NCBI GenBank assembly: GCA_030849065.1
Contig: JASAON010001368.1
Coordinates: forward strand, 1-17,290
Source: Jaenimonas drosophilae
Taxonomy: Eukaryota > Euglenozoa > Kinetoplastea > Trypanosomatida > Trypanosomatidae
Direction: 5' to 3'
DNA length: 17,290 nucleotides
Shown: positions 1 through 8,276 of the stretch, in pieces
How positions within the stretch are numbered: position 1 is the first letter of the stretch
Layout: every line of letters starts with the position of its first letter
Translations under genes and position numbers: made by a program
Notes under the pieces: model-generated
What the model saw: the letters and a program-made list of their open reading frames with translations, nothing else
Told to the model about the DNA's origin: nothing
Database searches by the model: none

Positions 1-117
1 AAAATCGGTAAGCTTCCATGATGACGTGTTGGGCTTCTCAAACACGAACAGCTCCTTTACGAAGGGCTTCTTCTCCTTCTCGCGAGGATTTGCCTTTAGC
101 GGGGATGCGGCGTTCAT
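1..117 (-). CDS. 5' end of an unidentified protein gene (partial)
   Basis: A minus-strand frame begins with ATG at 117-115 and runs open for 39 codons off the left edge. It is the first ATG after an in-frame stop at 240-238. The N-terminus starts MNAASPLKANPREKEKKPF and continues as a short, lysine- and glutamate-rich, hydrophilic stretch with no signal peptide or membrane segment. I do not recognise the family from so little sequence. It lies downstream of PRP8 in the same direction, as expected of the next cistron in a kinetoplastid polycistron. No ATG occurs between the proposed trans-splice acceptor at 364/363 and this start, which supports the start choice. Most of the gene is outside the window. 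Confidence 0.6.
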   Translation of the reverse strand, partial: MNAASPLKANPREKEKKPFVKELFVFEKPNTSSWKLTDF

Positions 118-664
118 GGCGGGTTGCGATTCAAAATGACAAACGGGGTATACACGTCTAGAGGAATCGCAACGCAGTACTTGGATATGAAAAGAACTAT
201 TGGAGGGGTAAGGGGAGCACCAGCCTCCTGAAGTAGGTTAACCAAGCGCTAGTGGCAGTCGTTGTGCGGCTAAGGAACGTTTGTTGGAAGAGTAGATACT
301 TCAGCTACAGCAACAGTTGGTGTTGACTGAGTACTATCAAACGTGCGGAAATCAACAAATTCCTTCGATACATGTTGGAGAGCAATAGGGGGAAAAAAAA
401 ACGCACGTGTATGTCATTGCAGTCACAGCATGTGTAAGTGGTATGTGATGCAGGAGAGCTGAGGGCCTTATTCCTTGGTGGATAAGGAATTAGAAGATTC
501 CATTGATCTGCGGGAGTAGTCCCACAGAAGATTCTTAGTTGCTCATCCGTGTGCACCAACGTCTTTCCACGTGACGGGAAACCGAAGTTGGTTCAGTGCT
601 GAGCTCCACGACAACGCCTGGAGAACTGTGCTCGATTATGAAACGTGGGGGATAGCCGTCTCAC
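118..664. other. Intergenic gap between PRP8 and the partial gene
   Basis: This 547-base gap is the longest between the minus-strand genes. It should hold the PRP8 3' UTR and the 5' UTR of the next gene. Besides the pyrimidine tracts described separately I see no RNA gene or repeat. A minus-strand frame at 559-305 has no ATG until its last third and is not a credible gene. Confidence 0.6.
363..401 (-). other. Candidate trans-splice acceptor for the gene at 117
   Basis: On the minus strand a run of nine T and five C (401-388) is followed by its first AG at 364-363. This would give a 5' UTR of about 245 bases without any upstream ATG. A second, weaker pyrimidine stretch at 217-201, with AG at 198-197 and at 181-180, is an alternative closer to the start. 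In kinetoplastids such a tract also positions polyadenylation of the upstream gene, here PRP8. Confidence 0.45.
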
Positions 665-3600
665 CTAACGGCCAACCGCACCAAGAAACAAGTCTCCCTG
701 GTCATCCATCACATCAATGTTGGCCTCCGTCTGAGGCTGACGAACAAAGTTGAAGAAGTGATCTGCGCGATGAAAAGGGCTGAAGAAGGGGCGAGGAAAA
801 TCAACCGTCACGTCAAAGGTGCTACCTTCACTCCACAGTGCACCACGGAAGAAGTAGTTCCACGAACGATCCGTCGGAACCAAGAAGAATCCCTGTGCAG
901 TAGGGGATAAGATTCCTCGGCACGCCGCGCTATGGTCTTGCGAAACATCCGCCACGGCGTTCACCTTCAACGCATCGGCCCCTTCCGTCAATGCCCATTG
1001 CAGGCCCGCCTCTGTGAGGGTGGAGCACTGAATCGATACCCCATCCTCCTGCACCCCAAGGACGGCCGTGATTGGCCTCCTCCCGGCTGCGATGCCTGGG
1101 TTCGCCTCCATCAAACGGCCCTGGAACGCAATATCGTGGGTATTCAACTGCGTCTCCACTGAACTGACGCGGATGGTGCCAATGTAGATGAGGTTGTTAT
1201 CCGCCAGCTCAGAGGTGTTGAATGGGATGTAGGCAGGGGTGCGCACCTCGCGTGCAGAGCCGCACTGTGGGGGAACCAGGACACAGAGAACTTCCTTGAT
1301 GTTGGGTGCATCGGGTAATGCATGACCAAACATGTAGGCACAGCATTGTGCTCGAACATCGCAGGAGGCAAGAAGCTTTTGAATGGTGTTCTCCGGAAGA
1401 ATGAGTTGATCACTTCCTGCGGTAACCCCAGCGGCATCCACCGTCAGTGTGGTGCTCTCATTCAAGAAGGCGGCATTGGCAAGCGCCTGTGGACGCCAAT
1501 CCCCATCCAGGGTTGCACCGCCAAAGTTGAAGGCTGACTTCACCTTGCGCTTCACGCGCTCTCCCTGGGCATTCACCACCTCCACGGTTTGTGCCTCCGT
1601 GAGCTTGGTCCGTCGCATTGCCTCAATCTCCTTGATCTCCTCCTGCTGAATCTCCACATTCGTCATGCGCTTGCCAATCAGAATGTCCTGCTTCTCCTTC
1701 TCAGTGAAGTCTTTCGGGCTAACATTCATTCGGCGGGCGGCATCCGCAATGATCATCTCTTGCAGTCGGATCGCCAGCTGCTCCCACTCCTGCCGAGAGG
1801 TGTAGGTGGGCCATAGATGCGACGGCGCCACCTCCACGTGGAGGTCTGGTACCAAGAGCTGGCGCGTGCGTTGGAGGTTGACGTGGTAGCCACGAAGAAT
1901 GAGGTTCAACAGATTAAAGCAGGTGCTAGGCTTGAACTGCAGGCTTTGTTGCCAGTCGTCGTAGATGCAGAACTCCCAGCCTTTGCTCTCCGTGGCGGCG
2001 ATACGAAGCTCCACAAGACGGCTGTGGCGGAGGATCATTGGAAGAGTCAGGTTCAAGTCGCTCTGGCCAATGATGGTGTTTGGATGATCTAGCACCAACA
2101 TGCTGTGCAGCGTCTGACGAAACCGGGAGCGCGTGACGATAATCTTCCCCGGGCGCTCACTTGGTGGGGTACTGCGTAGCCACGAGGCCACCTCCTCCGC
2201 CGCCTTGTCTCGAGCCAGCTTCGAACGACGCTTTTGGCCCGCAAAGACACTCTTGTGCACCACACTCATCTTCAGTTGGCCGGAGGTGGGCTCAAAGATG
2301 AGCACCGCGCCATTTTCCGATTTGAACTTCTTACCGCCATCTGGAGTAGGCTGCTCGCTAGTGACGTAAGTGGCGCTGTCGTCCACAATCCACGTCCGCA
2401 TACCCGAGGAGAAGAGCTCCGCCAGGTTCGTATCCGTCAAGCTCGACTCCGTTGGGGCAGAGCTGAACAGGCCCAAATCGCGCTTCATTCGATCGCGCAA
2501 GGTGTTCAGTGTGATGTTGTTCTTCATGATGATCGGAAGCAGCTTCGCCAAGAAGGGCTTCATCCCTGGTACCCAGTAGCCAAAGGCGCTGTGGCAGTTG
2601 TACGCCAAGTCAATGGCAATGACGATACCCGCGGGGAAGGGATACATCTTGGCCGTGGAGAACTCAATAAACTTCTTGCGCGCGTAGTCGGCAACGTTGT
2701 GACTATCGAAGTTACCCCAGCGAAGCTGGATATCCACCCAGTACTTGGCTGTAGTGTGGCTCTTGAACTCATCCACCGTTTCCTCGTGGAGAAACGAAGG
2801 CTTGGCTGAAACAGGCCAGCGTGCCGCGCTCGCCAAAACGATATCGGCGGCAGAGCTGGTAAAGGTGTAGGACTTTTGCGGGTGTTGCTGCTGCAGGGTA
2901 ACATTTGACGCCCCAAGCTCCATCATGGTGTCCTTCAGCTTGCTCGCAACGTCGTTGACGACGGCGCCGTGGCACTTCTCCCACAAGGAACCGCTGAAGA
3001 TCTTGATGAGAGACTTCTTGATGGTCTCCAACTTTCCACACATAAACACACCGGTGGTGTCGATCTTGGACTCAAAACCAGCCTGAATATCGGAACGATT
3101 GATGGTCGGGCTCCACCACAGCGCAAAGCGCTGATTTGGAACCTTGGTGAGACCAGCACGTTGTTGCTTCGCCAGCTTCGTGTCCTTCTTTGAGTTTTCA
3201 AAGCCACCAGATCGGTTGAACTCGATGCCCTCCCAGCTTGGGAAGCCCGTACCTCGGAATAGACTGTGCTCCAAAATGGCTTCCACGCCGCCCAGGGCAA
3301 GGTTCATGTCCACTCGGTAGCGCTCCAGCACACCTCCGCAGATGTTGCCATCATGCTCCGGGTGGAACCACCAGTTCTTGAGGTACTTGCCTGCCTGATA
3401 ACGCTGGAACTCCATCCTGCTGCGAAATCCGGAATCAAAGTGGAAGAGTGGGGCATGACGGCTAAAGCGCACTCGAATACGCGGGATGCCCTTGTCAATG
3501 ATGTCCTCCACATCATCGAGACTGACACGGCCACCTGATGCCTTGGCGGCACGCTCTCGGGTGCGGAACTCCAGCCACGCCTTGTCACTTTCACGTATCT

Positions 3601-6600
3601 CCGTCTCCCACGGTGTATAGTACTGCAGTACATTGGGGATGGGCACCCCTTCCTCGTTGGTCAGACCAGAGAAGAAGAATTGCACGCCAGTGGTGGTGGT
3701 TTTGGAGTACATGGTATCCTTTGCAGGAATAAGGGAGTGGCCTACGGAGAGCATCCCAAGTCCACCCAGGTCCGACGGAGCGTAGAACATCGCCGGTGGG
3801 AAGCGGGACTTGGCGCGGGAGTTGAGGGCCATCATCACACGTGCCTGCATACGATGCTCTGCACGAGCAAGAATTGCCTGAAGTTCCTCCGTTCCCAGAA
3901 TGGCCTCGCGGTAGTAGGGTACAATTTCAGTGAGCAGTGCATTCCACTTGGCAGCAATGCTGTGGAAGGTGGAGCTTCCCACCATCATGACAGTACGTCG
4001 TGCCTTGTTACGAATAAGGTTCACGTGCTCCTTGGTTACTTGGAGAAAAGCACGGCAGGAGACATCTTTGGTGGTGTGGTTGCGGAGACTCCACATGGAC
4101 TCGCTCTCCAGCACCTCCTCCTCAGTACGGCTCACAGGGAGCAGGCGAACGGAGAAGCCGGCCATATCAAAGAGAAGGTTGGGGTTGTCCTTGGAGTACA
4201 CGCTGACGAAGGAGTTGTCGTCGTTAAGGTCGGCAATGGCCGGCGGAAGTCGTCCTCGGAACTCCCAGAGCACCGCACGCGCAAGGTTCACATCATTCAA
4301 GAAGAGCCGCATGCGGGCATCTCGAGGCCACTCCTTGGCATTCCGGAAGCCGTAGACCGAGGCGTTCACTGCTCGAAGCTCGGGATCGGAATTGGTTTCC
4401 TCCAGGTAGCGGCGTCGAACCTCATCCGCTTCGTGCTTCGTGTAGCGCAGCAACACGTACACCTCATCCCGATAGCGGCAGTATCCACGGATCGGATGAC
4501 TTGTGGCACGGAACGGATCACGAAGAAAGCTCATGAATGGATTCGGCTTAGTTGCTGACCCACTAATTTCCTGGCTGCGCTTCGAGCCCAACAAGAGAAC
4601 GTCAACCACCAGTCCCCAGTATTGAGCCAAGAACGCGGAGAACATGAAACCGCGAATGATACCCTTGTGGTGCTGGAAGCTCATATCCTTGAACTCCACC
4701 ACCACATCATGACGGCTGACAATGTAATCCACCAAAGACTTGTCCATGATGAGCTCAAGCAGTGGGCGGAAGAAGTTCCAATCGACGTTGTCATAGAAGG
4801 CATCCTCAAGCTTGGAGTGGAGAAGAACCACCGAAGACTCCTCCGAGGTTTCCCAAATGTCTGGACTGTTGTTGATACCGTCACACCACTTGTGGAGGAG
4901 CTGTGGGGCAGGCTCCACGTCGGACGGCTTCACCCAGTTGGGGAACAGTCGTTGAACATTCATCGCCTTGTACCACAGATATTGATCAAGGAAGGAATCA
5001 ACCAGTTTCTCGGATGGCGCCACGTTGTAGATCGGGTGAAGATGAGCGAAGGTGTCCATGTACTCCACCTCTACATTCTTGAAGCGCCGCTGACGAGCTA
5101 AGGACTCCACAATGCGTGAGAGGGCCTCATGGGGTGCATTGAAGGCCTCCTCGATGCGGGTTTGTTCCTCTCGTTGACTTGCCGTGAGCCGATTGGCAAT
5201 GTTGTGCTGGTCGCGCAGACGGTTCAGGGAGAGCTGCAACAACGACAACTCCGCCGTCTTGGATGGCTCGGGGAAGCTCATCTTCTTGAAGCCTCGGTCA
5301 CTAAGCCAGTTTGCCATGGTGCGGTAGATCTCCGTCGCCTCCTCCGCGCCGAGTACCATCCCACTACCGTTGAGGTACGACCGCTGCCGCGTCTGTTCGT
5401 CCATGATCTTGAGTCGGGTCAGCCGGCCAAGATTCTTCATGAAGGCCTGCTTATCCACCGTATCTCCCTCTGCAATCCTACGTCGCTGTAGCTGAGTTGT
5501 GCGGATGTACTCCTCTGAACGAAGTTTCACGTACTTGCGAACCAAATCCTCCAGTGGGCGTGCCAGTCCCGGAACGGCCCACGTCATGCCGCCACGCCAG
5601 TGCCGAAAGGCTTCGTTCATGTGCTGATCCATGGTGACGATGACTGAGTTCTTCACGTTGTCTGGAAGCATCTCCTTCAACTCCCGTCGAAAGGCTTCCT
5701 TGATGTTGACATCCTTGTCCGGTTCAATTCTCTGCCGAGTGATGCGCTTTCCTTCATATTTCCCCTTCTGCACACGGCCACGTAGCACACGATCCGTCAA
5801 ATTTCCAAGGAATCGCTGAAGGAGAGGTGTCATGCCACGGAAGAAGAAGACCCACACACGCCACGAGGGACCCCAGAAGCCGCAACCAGGTCCACGTGGT
5901 ACCCCACCAACGTTGAACTTGCTGTAAATGACATGTTTAAGGTCTCGGGAACGTTTGATTTGGCGCATGGTTCGTAGCTTGTAGCGATAGACACCAGTGA
6001 GGACGCCAACATGGTTGAAGAGATAGTGTGTGGCATCGGCCAGCTGAGCAGCATCCATGCGGCCTAGTCGGTACATCACGTGGAGATCAAGAAGGCGCTT
6101 CGCAAAGCCCAGCAACTCACGGATCATGTGGAATGCAGGACCGAGACGACTCTTCTTGATTTCCTTGGTAGTGAGCGTGCGCGTTGGTTTGGCCTCAAAG
6201 TTGTAGTCGATGTGGACGTAGGGAAGGCACTTGATGTTGATGAGCTGGACCAGCATGTTGTGACCCTGGCGCATGAGCTGCAAGCCCGCTTCTAGCCAAT
6301 CCATCTTTGTTTTGTCAAAAAAGCGCATCTTGGCAAGCTTATCTAGACGCCGTTGGGGTACATCCTCCTCCTCTTCCTCATCGTCGTCATCGTGGTGGGA
6401 ATCCTTCTTCGACCGGAGCTTCATCAGACTACGTTTCACATGGTGTTTAAGAAGCTGGGTGTAGCTTCGGCGTACCTTCTCGCGATCATCACCAGTTAAC
6501 ATGTTGGGAGGGTCCTGGTACCAATGATCACCAAGGGGAACGTCAATTCTTCGCTTCATGCCCCCTTCAAAGGAGGAGAAAGGACTGGGAGCAAAGGACA

Positions 6601-7876
6601 GGCTGATGGCATCCTTCGTGGCGGTTCCATCCTCCAACGGAAGATGGGCCAGGAATGGCTCAAAGTTGTCTGGAAGCAGAAGCTCCGGCATTCCATGCTC
6701 ACGTGTTTCGAGGGCAGTAGTGCTGCAAAAATCTGCCAGGGGTACATCTCGCTCATTATATTTGCGATCTATTGCCTTAATCGGATTTAGGGATGGATGG
6801 AAGGTGAAGCACGCCAACTCAGGGTCGTCATTCTCCACGCGGACGGTGGCGACGTTGTGGTAGGCACCAACTTTTACCCCGTTGGTCACAGAGCCGTAGA
6901 GGAAGGGGAAGGCAATCTGTCGCTCCGTGAGCATCGTAAAGCGGGGTTTGCGTGGGTTGTCTCGATGAATGATGCGGCGGAGATCGTTGAACTCGGTCCA
7001 GTCATCATCGTCCTCCTTCTTGCCACTGTGGCCAATCGCCGGCGGAGGCTCGAACTTTGGACCACGTGGAATGGACAGGTGCATTGCCTTTGCAGTGTAA
7101 AAGGAAGGAAGATCCCAGAGATAGTAGTAGTTACGATCGTCCAGGGTGGGTAGGAGCGGAGCTGCACTGCGGAACAACGTTTCCATCACATCCAGAGTGA
7201 AGTAGTACCCATTTGGACGGCGTGGTCCACGGATCTGGTTTGGCGCGACCAGACGAGGGTATGGATCATAAAGCCACTCAACCACTGCCCCATCCTCCTC
7301 CTCCGTCAAATCGTCCTTGAGGGCCGGCGGAGGGTCACGATCCATCAGGTAATCTCCAAAATCGAGCGGAGGCTCATTTTCATTTCCCTTGTGAAAAGCA
7401 CGCCGAAACGTTCCACCAGCTTGGCTTTGCTCAACCTTGTTGGCGCGCATCTTGGTCCATGCAGAACCCCACTGTGCCAGGTACTGCGATTCAGAAACGG
7501 TCGGCGTATCATCCACAATGGTAAGAACGCCACCAACGTGATAGACGACATCCACATAGCGAGCCTCCTCCCAGGGCATGGGCATTGTCTCTAGAAGTTT
7601 GAACAGGGCGAGGGGAACGTATTGAAGCATGCCCACGCATAACTTCCGCTCCGTTTTGAAGCGCTTCCCACTGAGATCGCCGTTCTCCTTCACCACTTTG
7701 CGAATGAACTCGGGAGGAACATAGTCTTTTTCCTCCACAGCTGCCTTGTAAGCCGCCCGGTAGCCGTAGCGCTTAGTGTTGGCCACGCGCCACGCTCGTA
7801 TCTGACTGTCCATACGTTCCTGGCGCTCTGCCTCCTCCAGCTCCATCAGAACAGGGTCCATCTCCTCGTTGTGCAT
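665..7876 (-). CDS. PRP8: Pre-mRNA splicing factor PRP8 (U5 snRNP core)
   Basis: This 2403-residue protein is the central scaffold of the spliceosome. It cradles the U5/U2/U6 RNA active site and here would serve mainly spliced-leader trans-splicing. Human PRP8 is 2335 residues, and homology runs end to end. MPMPWE is at 98-103 and YSKDNPNLLF at 1227-1236. Approximate domains are: N-terminal region 1-800, reverse-transcriptase-like 830-1330, thumb/linker to about 1660, endonuclease-like 1665-1815 (YWVDIQLRW at 1712-1720), RNase H-like 1820-2000 (WIVDD at 1829-1833) and Jab1/MPN 2155-2403. The retinitis-pigmentosa hot spot of human PRP8 (H2309, R2310, F2314) is conserved as H2369, R2370 and F2374. 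The start is the first ATG after the proposed splice acceptor; M6 is a possible alternative. Oddities are an acidic His/Asp/Glu insertion near 492-505, loss of the JAMM histidines, and a longer C-terminal tail. The stop is TAG. Confidence 0.98.
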   Translation of the reverse strand: MHNEEMDPVLMELEEAERQERMDSQIRAWRVANTKRYGYRAAYKAAVEEKDYVPPEFIRKVVKENGDLSGKRFKTERKLCVGMLQYVPLALFKLLETMPMPWEEARYVDVVYHVGGVLTIVDDTPTVSESQYLAQWGSAWTKMRANKVEQSQAGGTFRRAFHKGNENEPPLDFGDYLMDRDPPPALKDDLTEEEDGAVVEWLYDPYPRLVAPNQIRGPRRPNGYYFTLDVMETLFRSAAPLLPTLDDRNYYYLWDLPSFYTAKAMHLSIPRGPKFEPPPAIGHSGKKEDDDDWTEFNDLRRIIHRDNPRKPRFTMLTERQIAFPFLYGSVTNGVKVGAYHNVATVRVENDDPELACFTFHPSLNPIKAIDRKYNERDVPLADFCSTTALETREHGMPELLLPDNFEPFLAHLPLEDGTATKDAISLSFAPSPFSSFEGGMKRRIDVPLGDHWYQDPPNMLTGDDREKVRRSYTQLLKHHVKRSLMKLRSKKDSHHDDDDEEEEEDVPQRRLDKLAKMRFFDKTKMDWLEAGLQLMRQGHNMLVQLINIKCLPYVHIDYNFEAKPTRTLTTKEIKKSRLGPAFHMIRELLGFAKRLLDLHVMYRLGRMDAAQLADATHYLFNHVGVLTGVYRYKLRTMRQIKRSRDLKHVIYSKFNVGGVPRGPGCGFWGPSWRVWVFFFRGMTPLLQRFLGNLTDRVLRGRVQKGKYEGKRITRQRIEPDKDVNIKEAFRRELKEMLPDNVKNSVIVTMDQHMNEAFRHWRGGMTWAVPGLARPLEDLVRKYVKLRSEEYIRTTQLQRRRIAEGDTVDKQAFMKNLGRLTRLKIMDEQTRQRSYLNGSGMVLGAEEATEIYRTMANWLSDRGFKKMSFPEPSKTAELSLLQLSLNRLRDQHNIANRLTASQREEQTRIEEAFNAPHEALSRIVESLARQRRFKNVEVEYMDTFAHLHPIYNVAPSEKLVDSFLDQYLWYKAMNVQRLFPNWVKPSDVEPAPQLLHKWCDGINNSPDIWETSEESSVVLLHSKLEDAFYDNVDWNFFRPLLELIMDKSLVDYIVSRHDVVVEFKDMSFQHHKGIIRGFMFSAFLAQYWGLVVDVLLLGSKRSQEISGSATKPNPFMSFLRDPFRATSHPIRGYCRYRDEVYVLLRYTKHEADEVRRRYLEETNSDPELRAVNASVYGFRNAKEWPRDARMRLFLNDVNLARAVLWEFRGRLPPAIADLNDDNSFVSVYSKDNPNLLFDMAGFSVRLLPVSRTEEEVLESESMWSLRNHTTKDVSCRAFLQVTKEHVNLIRNKARRTVMMVGSSTFHSIAAKWNALLTEIVPYYREAILGTEELQAILARAEHRMQARVMMALNSRAKSRFPPAMFYAPSDLGGLGMLSVGHSLIPAKDTMYSKTTTTGVQFFFSGLTNEEGVPIPNVLQYYTPWETEIRESDKAWLEFRTRERAAKASGGRVSLDDVEDIIDKGIPRIRVRFSRHAPLFHFDSGFRSRMEFQRYQAGKYLKNWWFHPEHDGNICGGVLERYRVDMNLALGGVEAILEHSLFRGTGFPSWEGIEFNRSGGFENSKKDTKLAKQQRAGLTKVPNQRFALWWSPTINRSDIQAGFESKIDTTGVFMCGKLETIKKSLIKIFSGSLWEKCHGAVVNDVASKLKDTMMELGASNVTLQQQHPQKSYTFTSSAADIVLASAARWPVSAKPSFLHEETVDEFKSHTTAKYWVDIQLRWGNFDSHNVADYARKKFIEFSTAKMYPFPAGIVIAIDLAYNCHSAFGYWVPGMKPFLAKLLPIIMKNNITLNTLRDRMKRDLGLFSSAPTESSLTDTNLAELFSSGMRTWIVDDSATYVTSEQPTPDGGKKFKSENGAVLIFEPTSGQLKMSVVHKSVFAGQKRRSKLARDKAAEEVASWLRSTPPSERPGKIIVTRSRFRQTLHSMLVLDHPNTIIGQSDLNLTLPMILRHSRLVELRIAATESKGWEFCIYDDWQQSLQFKPSTCFNLLNLILRGYHVNLQRTRQLLVPDLHVEVAPSHLWPTYTSRQEWEQLAIRLQEMIIADAARRMNVSPKDFTEKEKQDILIGKRMTNVEIQQEEIKEIEAMRRTKLTEAQTVEVVNAQGERVKRKVKSAFNFGGATLDGDWRPQALANAAFLNESTTLTVDAAGVTAGSDQLILPENTIQKLLASCDVRAQCCAYMFGHALPDAPNIKEVLCVLVPPQCGSAREVRTPAYIPFNTSELADNNLIYIGTIRVSSVETQLNTHDIAFQGRLMEANPGIAAGRRPITAVLGVQEDGVSIQCSTLTEAGLQWALTEGADALKVNAVADVSQDHSAACRGILSPTAQGFFLVPTDRSWNYFFRGALWSEGSTFDVTVDFPRPFFSPFHRADHFFNFVRQPQTEANIDVMDDQGDLFLGAVGR

Positions 7877-8276
7877 CGTCGCAACACTCTATTCCTCACT
7901 CACCCACCAACTTTGGCGAGCTATTAATTATGACTACTATGCATTGCCAGAAAGGAAAGAAGGAAACAAAGGAACAATTTGTGGGTCGCGTTAGAATGCG
8001 TCATCACACAACAGCTGTCAGAAGTCAATAACGCATTTTCTTCGTTGTTCGGTGTTCCACCACGGGTGGAGCTGCCGCACCATAAAGAAGCAACTTCCAG
8101 AAAAAGAACTTCTCCAGGTATTTACGTTTACTCATCCGCACCCTTCCTTACAATATTATGCCCCTAACAGCCTTGGATACACCGTCATGATACACCAACG
8201 AGCCAACGCTACGAAGGTGTTTTGGAATCCATGGCATGCCTCGTGTGTGAAGAGAACACAATCACGCTTGTAACGA
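7877..8276. other. Intergenic gap upstream of PRP8
   Basis: These 400 bases should contain the 3' UTR of the gene at 8277-10088 and the short PRP8 5' UTR. Apart from the pyrimidine tract and acceptor at 7975-7937, nothing gene-like or repeated is visible on either strand. Confidence 0.6.
7937..7975 (-). other. Candidate trans-splice acceptor of PRP8
   Basis: The minus strand carries a pyrimidine-rich tract at 7975-7949 (nearly all C and T). The first AG after it is at 7938-7937. This predicts a 5' UTR of 60 bases with no upstream ATG before the PRP8 start at 7876. Confidence 0.6.

Noticed and set aside
305..559. An 84-codon minus-strand frame between PRP8 and the left partial gene.
   Set aside because: It opens with TTG, has no ATG until its last third and spans the T9C5 tract expected to be a processing signal.
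3680..4558. A 292-codon plus-strand frame antisense to PRP8.
   Set aside because: It begins at TTG, lies wholly inside the conserved PRP8 gene on the other strand and shows no family motif; it is a shadow frame.
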